Assembly (NCBI GenBank): GCA_963932465.1
Contig: OZ010788.1
Coordinates: 199,394,559-199,458,558 of the forward strand
Direction: 5' to 3'
From: Maratus speciosus
Taxonomy: Eukaryota > Arthropoda > Arachnida > Araneae > Salticidae
Length of the DNA stretch: 64,000 nucleotides
The notes below the pieces were generated by a model. That model was not told the origin of the DNA. It worked only from the letters and a program-made list of their open reading frames with translations, and did not search any database. The translations under genes and the position numbers were made by a program. This document shows, one piece after another, positions 21,330 to 33,642 of the stretch; the stretch's first letter is position 1; each line of letters opens with the position of its first letter.

Positions 21330-22690
21330 TGCCATGAAATTGATATATGTTATTGGGGTTTACTATGGCATGTTTGGTACTGAAACTGAAGCATGTAGCA
21401 CTTATGGTTCTTTTACAGAGACACTCAAAAGAATTTCGTTACGTTACATCCTATGGGGAAAATCGCTTGCGGCGTATTTTAATGATGTTACACTCTTTTA
21501 AACATATTCAAATTGATACATATCACTGAGGTGCACTATAAGGTGCTTACTCTAGAATATGGTGTACATAGAATGTAACGTTCATTGTTCATTTACAGGA
21601 CACTCAATTGAATTTCGTTACATGACGCGCTATGGGGAAATATCATTCACAGCGTAATTTAATATATTCAAATTGATCCATGTCACTGAGGTGCGCTACA
21701 GGAAATTACTATAGAGTGTAGGATTTGCAATATGTATATAATGTACCGTTCATTTACAGGTACAGTCAAAAGAATTTGGCTACAGTACTGTCAACGAACA
21801 ATAATTGCTGGTAGCTCGTTTTTGTTGTGTTACGCATTTTTAAATGTAACTAATTATCTGCATATTAATTGGTGCATATAAACTCTATAGATCATATACA
21901 GGGCTGCTCAAAAGATCCCACGTACATGTCCGTTTATTGAAAGAAATTGCTGAAGAGGGATTTTCAATTGTGCTATTGCTATGTATTTCCTGACTGAAGT
22001 AAATTTTAGCACATACAGTATATATACATAGTAGTATACAGTAACATACTACAGTATGTACACATACAAATCTATAGATCACATACAGGGCTACACAAAA
22101 GAATTCGGATATTTTGTTTGACTATTGGTTGTAATTGCTGAATTTGAGTTTTCAAATGTATTATGCTTTTTCTAAATTGTTTACTTAGTAAACAATAAAG
22201 TTTTGTTGCAGCATTCTGAATGTGTTTCATAATCTATCTTTGACGCATGAATTTTCATTCTTGCTAAAACTTTCCAAGAGCGTTAAAAAGCGTTTATGAA
22301 TTTGGTTTGTGTATCTGTCTGCAGTTTATTCGTGCTCTAACTCGAGTAAATATATTCGGATTGCCATGTAATTGAAGCTTCCCATTGAAAATATATTATA
22401 TTTATAGGGACACTCAAAAGTATTACGTTACATTTTGGTATATGAGAAAAAATAATTTGCAGTGTATTTTTCACACTTTTCAAAACATAACGAAGTATAT
22501 ATGAATTATTGAACTGCATTACAAAAACCTTTCTTTAAAATGTTATGTATACCACTTATAGTTCATTTACACTGGCACACAAAATTATTCCGTAATGTTA
22601 TGGTCTATGAGGTAAAACGGTTTGCACTGTTACTAACATAACTAAATTTATATGTGTTTCCGAGTTGCACTAAAATATGCTTTCTGTAGA
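21330..22690 (+). repeat. Degenerate tandem satellite, about 165 bp period
   Basis: A conserved core, ACAGGGACACTCAAAAGAAT then TTCG, recurs near 21416, 21595, 21758, 21899, 22084, 22408 and 22570, with spacings of about 140-185 bp and one double interval. Between cores, ATTCAAATTGATACATATCA then CTGAGGTGC also repeats in the first units. The core resembles a Tc1/mariner terminal repeat, so the array may have grown from a transposon end. Short open frames here are not genes. Confidence 0.6.
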
Positions 22691-22801
22691 ATAGGAAGGT
22701 ACAGCAATACCCCAGGTAGCACAGCAATATCGGGAACAGCGATTTTTCAATACCGGCCAATATTGGTGAACGCCGGACCGGCCGATATTGCATGGCTAAC
22801 C

Positions 22802-24125
22802 TTTTTACTTTCTTCTATCTTTACAAGTAGAAAGTATTGGATTCGTAAAAATTTTCAACTTTCGGTTTTCAACGGATTTACACGTTTTAGCGGTCAGAGA
22901 TTCCGAAGAACATGTTTTTACAAAATGTCTGTCTGTCTGTATGTGACACAAATTTTGTGGGCGCTCTACCTCAAGAGCCAACCACGGAATTTAATAAAAA
23001 TTTATATTCAGTTAGTCCCTGATATAAATTGCTGCTGATTAGTTTTTGGTATAAATCGCTCAACAGGTGGCGCTGCTATACCACATTCTTCAGGATTTCC
23101 GCAATAGCTCAATCTCCAGAACTAATGCACAGATTTTCATGAAACTTCAGGTTCAGTTAGTCCTTGACATGAGTTGAACTTTTATATTTTTTGGTGTACA
23201 TCGCTCAACAGGTGGAGCTGCTATACTGCATTTTTTTACGATTTCCGCAATAGCTCTATCTCAATAACTAATGCTTGGATTTTCAACAAACTTCAAAATA
23301 AGTTAGTCCTTAACATGGATTGACATTTTATACATTTTGGTGTAAATTGCTCAACAGGTGGCGTTGCTATGCTCCATTTTTCAGAATTTCCACTATAGCT
23401 GTAGCTCAAGAACTAATGCACGAATTTTCATCAAACGTCAGAATAAGTTAGCTCTTGACATGATTTGACGTTTTATACATTTTGGTGGAAATCACTCAAC
23501 AGGTGGCGCTGCTATGCCGTATTTTTTAGAATTTCCACTATAGGTGTATGTCAAGAAATGATGCACGAATTTTCATCAAACTTCAGAATCAGTTAGTCCT
23601 TGACATTTTATACATTTTGATGTAAATCGCTCAACAGGTAGCGCTGCTAGGCTGTTTTTTGTGATTTCTGCAATAACTCTATCTCAAGAACTAATGCTTG
23701 GATTTTTAACGAACTTCAGATTCAGGTATACTTTGATATGAATTAGTGTTGTTTATGTTTTGGTGCAAATCGCTCAACAGGTGCGCTATGTTGCATTTTT
23801 CAGAATTTCCACTATAGCTCTATCTCAGTAACTAATGCACGAACTTTCATCAAACTTCAGATTCATGTATACCTTGATATGAATTAGTGCTGTTTATGTT
23901 TTGGTGTAAATTGCTCAACAGGTGGCGCTGCTATGCTACATTTATCAGAATTTTCGCTATAGCTCTATCTCAAGAACTAATGCATAAATTTTCATCAAAC
24001 TTCAAATTCACATATACTTTGATATGAATGGGTGCCTAATTGATGTAATTTCTTGTGCTATTTAAATGATTTAATTGACGTGATTTATATAGAAGAAAGT
24101 TTTGTAATGGCCGCAACATACTAGT
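22802..24125 (+). mobile_element. Family E element, complete copy E2 with seven ~140 bp units
   Basis: Opens with TTTTTACTTTCTTCTATC and a partial hairpin, then GTATTGGATTCG, a TGTCTGTCTGTCTG microsatellite and GTGGGCGCTCTACC. Seven tandem units follow, with cores like CAACAGGTGGCGCTGCTATG near 23053, 23208, 23353, 23497, 23632, 23778 and 23918. It ends AGAAGAAAGTTTTGTAATGG then CCGCAACATACTAGT at 24125. Opposed AGAAGAAAGT-type motifs, a central tandem array and absence of a TSD resemble Helentron/DINE-1 elements. It contains no transposase. The 128-codon frame at 22652-23038 crosses its edge and is incidental. Confidence 0.7.
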
Positions 24126-24196
24126 TTCCAACATCAGGGAAAGCCGGACAGGGTGATATTGGTCAAAACTGGATTCGACATTATAAAATGGCAAAG

Positions 24197-24947
24197 CTTT
24201 TTACTTTCTTCTATCTTTACAAAAAGAAAGTATTGGATTCGTGAAAATTTTCGATTTTTGGTTTTCAACAGATTTACATGTTTTATTAGAGGTCAGAGGT
24301 TCCGAAAATCATGTTTTTACAAAATGTCTGTCTGTATGTATGTCACACAAATTTTGTGGCCGCTCTATCTCAAAAACTAATGCACGGAATTTAATAAAAA
24401 TTTATATTCAGTTAGTCCCCGATATAAATTGATGCTGATTAGTTTTTGGTGTAAATTGCTCGACAGGTTGGCGCTGCTATGCAGCATTTTTCACGATAGC
24501 TCAACCTCCAGAACTAATGCACGGATTTTCATCAAACTTCAGATTCAGTTAGTCCTTGACATGAATTAACGTTTTATTCATTTTGGTGTAAATCGCTCAA
24601 CAGGTGGCGCTGATAGGCTGCATTTTTTGCGATTTCTGCAATACATCTATCTCAAGAACTAATGCTTGGATTTTCAACAAATTTCAGATTCAGGTATACC
24701 TGGATATGAATTAATGCTGTTTATCTTTTGTTGCAAATCGTTCAACAGGTGGCGCTGCTATGCTACATTTTTCAAATTTTCCGGTATAATCTTAAGAATT
24801 AATGCACGAATTTTCATCAAACTTCAAATTCACATATACTTTGATATGAATTGGGGCTAAATTGATGTAATTTCTTGTACTATTTGAATGATTTAATTGA
24901 TGTGATTCATATAGAAGAAAGTTTTGTAATGGCCACAGCATACTAGT
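24197..24947 (+). mobile_element. Family E element, complete copy E3 with three units
   Basis: Same head (CTTTTTACTTTCTTCTATC), microsatellite (TGTCTGTCTGTATGTATG), three ~140 bp units (cores near 24461, 24598, 24744) and tail (AGAAGAAAGTTTTGTAATGG, ending TACTAGT at 24947). It lies 71 bp from E2 in the same orientation. Confidence 0.7.
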
Positions 24948-25987
24948 TCTTTTTTTCCAACATAGGAAGATATTGATTATCTCTCTTGGCATAATATTGG
25001 TAATCAATATCTCTTTATATTAGGGAGGGAAATGTTAGCCATTGTATATTAATGAATCCAGGTTTGAATACATATGTATATAAAGTGTTTTTAAGTTATT
25101 TAAAATAAAATTTTTATTTGGCTGATATAGAAATATATATTTATGTATAATATATATATATATTTCGATGATATAGAAAATCAAATTTTTAAATTCACTT
25201 TCACAATAATGCAGAAAATATCCAAAGGACGAATTTTATGTATGTTGAGTGACAATTTGACAAATGATTAGTGATGGAAATGCTCTGAAATAACCTAGAA
25301 ATTGTTTGGGGGGAAAAACTTTTCTTTTTTCGAAGGTATTTATTTTTTTTTTTAGTAAAATTGAAATACCATTAATAAAATAATTTTATAATAGGTACAT
25401 TAGGGTGTTTTTTAACTTTTTCTTTACAATGTTCTACTTGAAAACATTAACTTGTAAAATAGATAATTAAATGCTACTTTTCATATAAAAAACAGTGATA
25501 TGCAAAATTATACAAATTATTGCATTTTGTGGAAATGGTAAGGTTGAAAGTGTAATATATATAGTATTACTTGTATAAAATTATTTTTATTACCAATTTT
25601 TCTTTTTTTTACATAATAGAAATATTCAATAATTATTAAAAATATGTAGCTGAAAGAATTTATTCTTTTCTGCCCTTAACATAAATATAAATCTTCACAT
25701 TGTTTAATTGTATTTATATATAAACTTTGCCCCCCCCCTTTTTTTGTAAATCTTTTGCCACAGTTTAGTTGAAAATATTTTGTGTTAACTCATTAAAGCC
25801 GGTTGGCAAGAAAGCTTGCCGTGTAAGATGAATTAAACTTTTAAATTTGAATACCAGTATTTTAATTTGGAATTTTTCACATTATCTATTTGCAAATTTT
25901 GGACGATTAAATAATTCAAAATTACAACGAGGAAAAACTGGTGTCAAAGAATTAAAAGAAATGTAAAAGAGGCTCGTTGTCAATGGG
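24948..25987. other. AT-rich spacer with AT microsatellites
   Basis: Runs of TATATA occur near 25137-25160 and poly-T/poly-C tracts near 25727-25745. No coding frame, RNA gene or inverted repeat was supported. Confidence 0.4.
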
Positions 25988-25991
25988 TTAA

Positions 25992-26424
25992 GGGGGCTAG
26001 TCACTCAGCTTCGGAATTCTCCTCTGTAATGTTAAATCTATGGACTTTTGATGGATTTGTATATTTAAAATATCTTCTCTCATATTTTTAACATCTTTTT
26101 TCTGTGTACTCTTCTTAAAAGATGTCTCTTTTTTTTCTTAGTTTTCAAAGTATTTCTAAATTCTATGCTGAATTTAATATTTTATGTGTTAAAAGCATGC
26201 AAACTATGAGTAAGCTCTTAACACTTCCTATAAAATTAAGGCTATACTTTAGAAATATTTTGAGAACTAAGAAAAAAAAAAGAGACATCTTTTAGGAACT
26301 GTACACAAAAAATAGAAGTTAAAAATATTAATTTCCCCAAGGAGATATTTCAAATATATGAATGCATCGAATGCCCAGACTTTACATTAGTAAGAGGAAA
26401 TCGGAAACTGAGTGACCAGCCCCC
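25992..26424. mobile_element. 433 bp piggyBac-like MITE, TTAA target
   Basis: The left end GGGGGCTAGTCACTCAG pairs with the right end CTGAGTGACCAGCCCCC. TTAA sits exactly outside both (25988-25991, 26425-26428). Arms are complementary for most of the length (AAAAGATGTCTCTTTTTTTT against AAAAAAAAAGAGACATCTTT), so the whole unit folds as a long hairpin. The TTAA duplication is the hallmark of piggyBac; no transposase is present. Confidence 0.8.
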
Positions 26425-26705
26425 TTAAGTTACATATTCAAAAATCGGCCTGTGTTGTTTCTTGAGTCAAATTATTCCATTATTAAAAAAGTATCAAAGC
26501 ATTAATAAAATTTGAGAGTTTCCAATTTCTAAAGACATTCAATTAACGCAGAACAAAATTTATATTTTATTCTTGTGACAATTTTCGTCTTGAACTTACC
26601 GACTCTACAATGCTGGGGGATGAATACTCTGTTGGAATACCATGTTTATTTTCACTCTACAATCTGATCTTTTTCATGTTCATTACTCTACATAAAATCA
26701 TTAAC

Positions 26706-27142
26706 AGGGGTCGACGCAGGTTTTTATTCTTGGGGCCCCTTTTGTGAAAAGTAAAAGTTATTTTTGTGAATTTTATTATATTTTTGGGAAAAGTAACATT
26801 TTGTAACGAAAGTTGAAATCCAGTTACTCAAATTCAAACCAAGAATTTATTAACAAAAATTTCTTTAAATCTCCTTGCTAAAGTTTTTTTTTTTTGTGTG
26901 TGTGTGTGTGTGTGACCTGGTTTTATTTACAAATTGCACATTTTAAAATAGTTTTTATGAAAAAGAATTTTACGAAGTGGCCTATTTTATTAAAAGGAGT
27001 TTTGTGAAGGGGCCCATTTTATTGAATTTATTTTTGTGAAGGGGCCCATTTTATTAAATTTTTTTGTGAAGGGGCCTATTTTATTAAATAGATTTTTGTG
27101 AAAGGGCCCTAAACAGCCCCCAAATTTTGCCTGGATTGACCC
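26706..27142. mobile_element. Candidate non-autonomous element with a 33 bp tandem repeat
   Basis: GGGGTCGACGCAGG near the left and CCTGGATTGACCC at the right are imperfect inverted repeats, with TTGGGGCCCC and GGGCCCTAAACAGCCCCC further in. ATTAAC occurs next to both ends. Inside, about 26970-27112, a ~33 bp unit (GAAGGGGCCCATTTTATTAA) repeats four to five times. A (GT)n microsatellite lies at about 26896-26912. Confidence 0.5.
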
Positions 27143-27149
27143 ATGATTA

Positions 27150-28345
27150 ACTTGTAAAACTGATAATTAAATGCTACTTTTCTCATTAAAAATAAAAAGT
27201 CATATCCAAAATTATATCATATACTGATTTGAGGAAATGGTAAGGCTAAAATATGCATTATTTGAAAAAATAATTTTTATTACATGAACAGTTTTTCATA
27301 TACTTTTTCACGTACTCAATAAATACTTAACCATAATTTTAAAAAATAACATGTAGCTAAAATAGTTTATTCTTTTCACTTCTTTAGACTTATTTATTAC
27401 ATATAAAACTTGCAAAAGAAAAGAAAAAGCAAATTTCTGTCAAAATTTATTTAAAAACAATAAATCCACCTGCTGTTGTGCTTTCAAACCCAACTATTTT
27501 TTTTTTTAAATTACTCCTAAATTAAAAAATCTATATTATTAGTTTCAAATTTTAAAAAGTAATTAAGTTAGAACAAAAATTATATTTTATCGTTATGACT
27601 GCCTTCCTTCTAAGTCAGAGTCTGAATTACTTTAGGGGGGAGGGGGGGGGATAAACAATCTGTTCAAATACCGTTTTTTCATTACATAAACACAAATTGC
27701 AGCAAATTTTATTTTATTTAAAAATTAGTTTTAATGGCAATTTAAAATAGAAAGTGCAACCAAAATGACAATCAAAAACAGTTAAATAATACATTACAAA
27801 CCATGCTGTTAAATTCAGCATGAAAAAGTATTATGGAACTAAAATTTTTTTAGTAAATTTTTATTTCTATTTTTATTAATTTGATAATATATTCATATGA
27901 ACTAAAAATAAAACCGTTTTATTTTTAGAGTACATAAATTCAAAAAATGTTTAATATTTTTTATGAAAAGCTCTTATTTGTAAAAAAATCTATCACCCCC
28001 CCCCCCCCCTAAAATAGTAAAATGCTTTTTTCCATCACTTCAAAACTTCCAGAAATTGTACACCTACACAAAAAATAGACTAATATAACAATAAAGCTAT
28101 CTTAATTCCAATTCAGAATTTCTAATGCTTACTTAGTTGATGAAATCGGTAAGACATGGTGGCTAGTAGAAAGTAAAAATTATTTGAACACAACAAATTT
28201 CAGTGTTAACACCCCCCTCCCCCCCCCCCCCCCACACACAAAACAGTTAAATTAAAAAATATTTTAAAAAGTCTTAAGTAATAAAAAGAAAGAAGATAAT
28301 TAAAACATGGTACTTTTCAGTATATCCATCCATCCATACATACAT
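27150..28345. other. AT-rich spacer with homopolymers, no gene seen
   Basis: Contains G, C and A runs (about 27636-27650, 27996-28009, 28214-28232) and no supported gene or element. Confidence 0.4.
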
Positions 28346-28350
28346 ATATA

Positions 28351-28761
28351 CAGTAGCCTTCCTCTTAACTGGCTGGCTCTTATCCTGAACATCAGGCGAA
28401 ATTCAGAAAATTTCGGTTAATTAACTTAAATTTACATAATGTAGAATAATTTCAACTTCTTATAAAGGTATGTGACAAGATTTTCAACAATTTAATTTGT
28501 ATTAAATATTGCTCATTATGTGTCACTTCTGACAATTTTTAATTCAATTCAGTTAATTACAACTAGTACTCATTTCACAAAATATAGAAAATATGTACAT
28601 TTTTAAAATTAATCAAATTAAAAAACTAAATGCATCCTACGCATTTAATTAATTAAACATGCAGTTACTTTAATATTTTTTTATTTCTCCGGTTCAACCG
28701 GTTTCTCTCTTAACCGGCCAACCCTCGGTCCCGTTTAGGACGGTTAAGCGGGAGGCTACTG
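28351..28761. mobile_element. 411 bp pogo/Tigger-type MITE
   Basis: The left end CAGTAGCCTTCCTCTTAACT and the right end GTTAAGCGGGAGGCTACTG are inverted repeats, flanked by TA (28349-28350, 28762-28763). Inner GC-rich words (AACCGGTTTCTCTCTTAACC) are typical of Tigger ends. No transposase frame. Confidence 0.75.
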
Positions 28762-28763
28762 TA

Positions 28764-29221
28764 TATATATTATGGAGCTTCCTCACTGCCTAGGTGAAGC
28801 TATATAATACTTTTTTAGAAATACAAATTGATAATGTCTAAATTGCATATCAGGCATTTGAAATAAATAGAAATTTAAACAGTTTAGCTTTTCAATATCG
28901 TCATAATTTATAAATGTTTCATTTAAATTAAAATTTATTTAGCTAGATTTTATGACTTATTTCTTGTCAATCGTTTCTCATTTTTTGGTCATGAATAGCA
29001 ACTTTTAAGTTTAATTTACAATAATTTTAAAAGTTTGTAAATTTATTTTATAAATATTTTATTGACATATCTCAAACATGGAAGTGCTGATACAAAAAAA
29101 ACTTAAATTCTTAGAAATATAAATAAAACTTACTATGTAAAACAAATAAAATTTATTAATCACAAAAATGAATTAAAGGTTTTTTATTTACAAACTATTA
29201 TTATTCATAATTATACTATTA

Positions 29222-29222
<1 letters not shown>
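28764..29222. other. AT-rich spacer, no gene seen
   Basis: About 460 bp, very AT-rich, lying directly before a 45-base A run. No coding frame or inverted repeat found. Confidence 0.4.

Positions 29223-29267
<45 letters not shown>
29223..29267. repeat. Uninterrupted 45-base A homopolymer
   Basis: The longest homopolymer in the window. It could be the tail of a decayed plus-strand retroposed sequence, but I found no flanking TSD. It may also vary in length or be an assembly or sequencing artefact. Confidence 0.8.
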
Positions 29268-29271
<4 letters not shown>

Positions 29272-29301
29272 CAGCAAGTCATCTATTTCTTGTTTATCTG
29301 T

Positions 29302-29411
29302 TCATTCTTTTCCTTTGAAAATAATTTCTATCACAATCAGCAGATCTTGCAAGGACCTTTCCAATGCAGTTAGACATAGCACGCCTTCTTCAAACTTCAT
29401 TTCGACACTCC
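29302..29411 (-). CDS. Candidate terminal exon, unknown product
   Basis: Read on the minus strand, TATCTTTCTAG gives a plausible acceptor just upstream of 29411. An open frame then runs to a TGA at 29302-29304. From its internal methionine at 29398-29400 it encodes 32 residues beginning MKFEEGVLCLTALERSLQDL and ending in a hydrophobic stretch with a basic tail. The sequence is less AT-rich than its neighbours, which is the main reason to list it. I do not recognise the product. Its frame does not join to the candidate exon at 34982-35059. It may be a gene fragment, part of an unrecognised repeat, or chance. Confidence 0.2.
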
Positions 29412-29910
29412 CTAGAAAGATACAATGAGTCAAAATCAAAATCTGACCAAGTAAATACTTGCTATAACAATTAATAAATTGCTATAGTTTATTTATTCTG
29501 TTTATTAAATTTTACAAACTATGTAATTGTAAATGTGAGATTTGAATTTATTCACCAAAAGTTATAGCTTGAAAATTAAATATTTTTACAACATTGAGGA
29601 TTTTAAAGGACTAATAGTATTTTTACATGTATGATATGCCTTCGTATAACATGCATGTCCATCCTCATTTTAAGATAAAAAACTATATTTGATTATATTA
29701 AAATCTAATAGTTAGTGGTAAAATTATGCAGTATTCACAATGTATTGTTTAATGGTTTTATAAATCTGAATACAGAATTGCCAACCAACTATTTTACGCA
29801 GTGATCAATGACATAGTGTAGCAATAGTAATTAATGACACCCTGTTATATAAGAATCAAACATAATTAAAAAACGACAAATTCCAATTAAAGTGAATATT
29901 TAAAATACAG

Positions 29911-30000
29911 TAAAACCTCCCTAAAGCGACCACATTCGTTCCAATAAAAATTAGTCGCTCTGAGAGGTGATCTCTTAATGAAGGTCATGTTTAAATCTAG
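29911..30000 (+). mobile_element. Single Tigger-like terminus
   Basis: TACAGTAAAACCTCCCTAAA then GCGACCAC has the form of a pogo/Tigger end (TA, then CAGT.., then a codon-like CCCTAAAGCGACC). A different Tigger-like end, CTCGCTATAAGCAAGTTCGA then CTGTAA, lies at about 30924-30948 facing the other way. The two do not match as a TIR pair, so they may be from separate elements. Confidence 0.4.
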
Positions 30001-30920
30001 ATTTTAATTTTAATATACCAAATGTTAATATTAAAGACATAAGAAACAGTTTTCATCATGTTATCCTCAGCAACTGGAACAAAAATAATTACTGTAACAT
30101 TTGAAAAAAATGTTAATACACTTTTTAAGAGATTTGGTTGTATAAAAGGCATTTCTGAGTAACTGGTGCTCCTTCCGGACCAAAAAAGGCCTGGCACAAA
30201 GTAGCCCCGAAAAGCTAGTTATGTTAGCTTTATGAAAATGTAAACATTTACTGTAAAAATAAAAAGTTAAAGGAAAAACTATGATCACACATGGGTTACA
30301 TGTTACTAAAGTTAATATTTTGACACTTACCTTATTTGTATCGCTTATCCAGATTGTATCACTATAGAAAGTTTGGAGAGTTACATTCTACACACGAAAA
30401 CAGTTGTTTACAAACACATCCAGTGTTGCCACAAAAAGAAAATTTCCAAAGTATTCAAATACCCTATAGTATTGTCTAAAATATTTTTCAAGGGCAAAAA
30501 CTCCGAATTATCTTGTATTGTTTGTTTAATACAAAGGATAAAACCTTTTTTGTGGGATGGACCAAAGTAGCAAGGTCCAAAGTTTTCTTGAGTTCCAAAG
30601 TTTGACGGTATTGCTTTTAGATGAATGCTATACGAATAAAATATTATAAAAACCAGAATATAATAATTATAACTGTTAATTGAAAAAAGTTGGCATTTGG
30701 CTAAATGTTTTAAATTGGATTTTGGCTTAGCAAAAATCCGGTAGCAGCAACATCTACTCTTATGAAAAGGCGAGTTCCCACAAATATTTTTTTCCAACTA
30801 CAGCACTAGATAAAGTATCTATAATAAAGTAAGTATGCATGAATTTTTACAATTCCTTACGGAACCCGTTTGTTATGAGCACCCGGTTATATCGAGCAAA
30901 TATCACGGGCCCCTTCGTGC
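30001..30920. other. AT-rich region between two Tigger-like ends
   Basis: A 129-codon minus-strand frame (30408-30797) begins MEKNICGNSPFHKSRCCCYR. It is Cys/Phe-rich and matches no family I know, and is probably non-coding. No transposase motifs (D..D..D, CENP-B helix-turn-helix) are visible. Confidence 0.3.
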
Positions 30921-31074
30921 TCGCTATAAGCAAGTTCGACTGTAATAACATAATGTACATAAAAATTTTATAATAATTGTGGAAAACTATATCAAAAACT
31001 ACAGATATTTACATTTATTAAAATAATTAAAAACTGCATTTAACATTAAATTGTTAACACTGTTTAAAATTAAG

Positions 31075-31490
31075 GGGCTACTTCACTCACGCAAAAACAC
31101 CTGCTTGCTAATGTTAATCCCATGGCAGAAATTAAAAAATATATATCTCATTTGCATTTCAGTATTTTTAAGTTTTTGTTTTCTTTTGTATTGAATAGCT
31201 GAGATCAATCTCCACAAAGAACCTTTTTTACTTTTTCGATTTTGTTTGCAGGTTTTTTAGGGGGGGGGGGGCGCTTTGATTTTCAGAACCAGTTTTGAAA
31301 TTGAAATTATCCCAGTAAATAAAGGTCTCTAAAAAAAAAATCGAAAAAGTAAAAAAGGGTCTTTGTGGTAATCGACCTCAGCTATCAAATGTGGGAAAAA
31401 AAAATTTAAATATTGAAATGGGAATGAGATTTTTTAAAAAAAAGGATTAAGAACAGCGAGCGGTTGTTTTCATGAGGGAAAGGCTCTTAA
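31075..31490. repeat. Foldback repeat related to family F interior
   Basis: TAGCTGAGATCAATCTCCAC..AAAGAACC..TTTTTCGATTTTG (about 31196-31246) is complementary to AAATCGAAAAAGTAAAAAAG then TCTTTGTGG..CTCAGCTA (about 31340-31385). A related core, TTGCAG/CTGCAAC around a G-rich or GGAACCGGTTCC centre, occurs at 37480-37850 and 53085-53460. Confidence 0.55.
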
Positions 31491-32101
31491 TAATTATTAA
31501 ACAATTGACTCTCTAATTAGAAACACGATACACAGTTTTATGCTTTAATTAGTAAAATGATAATAATTTAGTATTCATTACCAAAAGAAATTTATTTAAT
31601 ATAAGAAAGCTGTCTATTTTGTAATACAAACAGTATATATACAAGTAAATTGTATATAGAAAACAACTATAATACATATATATAAATCAAATTTATCCAA
31701 CTCCAACATATAAATTCAGAGCAGATGTATGTGTTTGTGGTCCCCAGAATGAACTTCGTGATTTTTTTCCCAAAATAACCATTTTTGAAAATGATCACCA
31801 ATCTGAAACTCAGAAGTTGCAATATGACAGTTATTTTCAAAACTAAAATTATTTTAATGGCACTTTAAAAAAGTTAATGTTTTAAAGTGATTGACACATT
31901 TCAAAACAAAATATCTTCAGAGTTTCTTAAGTACGATCAACTTCAATAAATGAAATTTTCTTGTACTTCCGTAATTACAATCAAATTCAATAACGAAATT
32001 TTCAGCGCATTAACATACAAAAACAATCGAAAATAAAAGAAATATTAAAACTTTCAAAAGTAAGCTTTGATTTTTAATAAATTTCGCATCTGAATATAGA
32101 A

Positions 32102-33115
32102 CAGTGTTTCTCAACCTTTTTTACGTCACGGCGCACTTAAATCTTGAATTAAATGTGTGCGGCACACTAAAATTATGATGACTTAAAAAAGGGAAGGATT
32201 ATCTATCAGTACATAAGAAATGACTTCATATAATTTTTTATTTAATTTATTTACTATCACAAACAAAATAAGCCATCCGAGCCGAATAAAGGAAAAGAAA
32301 ATTATTTTAAATAAAATTTTATAACCTTTTTTATACATTACTCTTTAATTCTGATCAATATTTATAAGCAGAAGAATCACTATTTTAAGCAACTTTTTAA
32401 CACTAGTTTTGCTTAACTCTGATCAATATTTATAAGCAGAAGAAACACTATTTTAAGTAACTTTTTAACACTAGTTTTGCTATCATTCAGCATAACCATC
32501 ATCAATGCAAAGCATAGTGGAATTTTACCATACATATGGAGAAGCGGATTCAAGGTATATGTTTACTGATCAATAGAAGTGCAGGAAATTATAGGCAACA
32601 GCCTATAGGAAATTGTATAAAGAAAGGAACTGGTAATGTTAAAAAATATATATTAATCTGTCGCTAATTTACCACGTTAAGCTTAGCATTTAAAGAAATA
32701 CCAGAGTTGGACTTTTTTAAAAATGAGAAGACTTTCTGTGTAAGATAAAATCTTCAGACAGGCATACTCTTAAATCATTTTTTAACAATATTTTCTACTA
32801 CATTTTAAATTATAATCTTTTTGCTTCAGGAGACATGATTTTGTTTTCTGAAATAATTTAATTCAAGAGACGTAAGACCATTTTTAGGGTTTCCTCGTAT
32901 ACTCTTATAATGAGTAACAGAAGAAAAATCTCCCAAATAAAGCAAATTTATGATACCAAACTTTATTTCAAAGTAAATCGTATAATATGAAATGTCTGAC
33001 ATTAAATATTCGAATTTTTAAAAATTTGACGCAGCTTGCTTAAAAGTTTTGCGGCACACCTGAGATCTTTTCGTGGCACACTACTGTGCTGCAGTACACA
33101 TGTTGAGAACCACTG
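32102..33115. mobile_element. 1014 bp non-autonomous hAT element, 8 bp TSD ATATAGAA
   Basis: The ends CAGTGTTTCTCAACC and GTTGAGAACCACTG are the widely seen hAT CAGTGGTTCTCAACC type. ATATAGAA is repeated exactly on both sides (32094-32101, 33116-33123). Subterminal GGCGCACTTAAA..GCGGCACAC and GCGGCACACC..GTGGCACAC are also characteristic. A ~70 bp internal tandem duplication lies at 32343-32483. No transposase frame remains. Confidence 0.9.
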
Positions 33116-33279
33116 ATATAGAAGATTAGATCATAAAATTCAGTTAAACAGAAATAATACAAAAATATTACTTAGATTATGCAGAATTTTTTTTTAAGTT
33201 AGTTATGAGTAGGCCAGATTTTTTTAAAAAACAGAATAATTTTAAGAACAGAATCAAATGTAAAAATATCTACATACAA

Positions 33280-33313
<34 letters not shown>

Positions 33314-33442
33314 TGCAAAACGATATTGTAAAAATTTATTACCACCTCCTGAAACAGCTAGCAGTGGCTGTAATAAATCTGGTTTGCAACAAAGAACAGT
33401 TCATTACCAAAATTTTGTCTTTTTCCCACAGGTTAATTTTAA

Positions 33443-33642
33443 CCCCTTGGGGACGAGCGACACGTATACGTGCCGGGAATAGGCCTAAGAATCCTCGTTT
33501 ATCCTCACCAGTAAAATTTTACTGTAAAATTTGCTTTATTTAATCCGAGCATTTTCCCGATTTGAATAGGCACAAACTTCTGTTTTTTAAAACCGGTAGC
33601 AAAGTATTAAACATTTCGTAAAAGGCTCCCGTCGCAAAGGGG
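33443..33642. mobile_element. 200 bp piggyBac-like MITE, TTAA target
   Basis: The ends CCCCTTGGGGACGAGCGAC and, on the complement, CCCCTTTGCGACGGGAGCC are related inverted repeats. TTAA flanks both (33439-33442, 33643-33646). CCYTT starts with TTAA duplication fit piggyBac. There is no coding capacity; the open frame at 33313-33543 only overlaps it. Confidence 0.75.

Noticed and set aside
22652..23038. 128-codon plus-strand frame
   Set aside because: It crosses from unrelated sequence into the head and satellite of element E2, and no family motif is present.
29911..30948. A single complete Tigger element between the two facing ends
   Set aside because: The two ends (CAGTAAAACCTCCCTAAAGC and, on the complement, CAGTCGAACTTGCTTATAGC) are not matching TIRs and no transposase lies between them.
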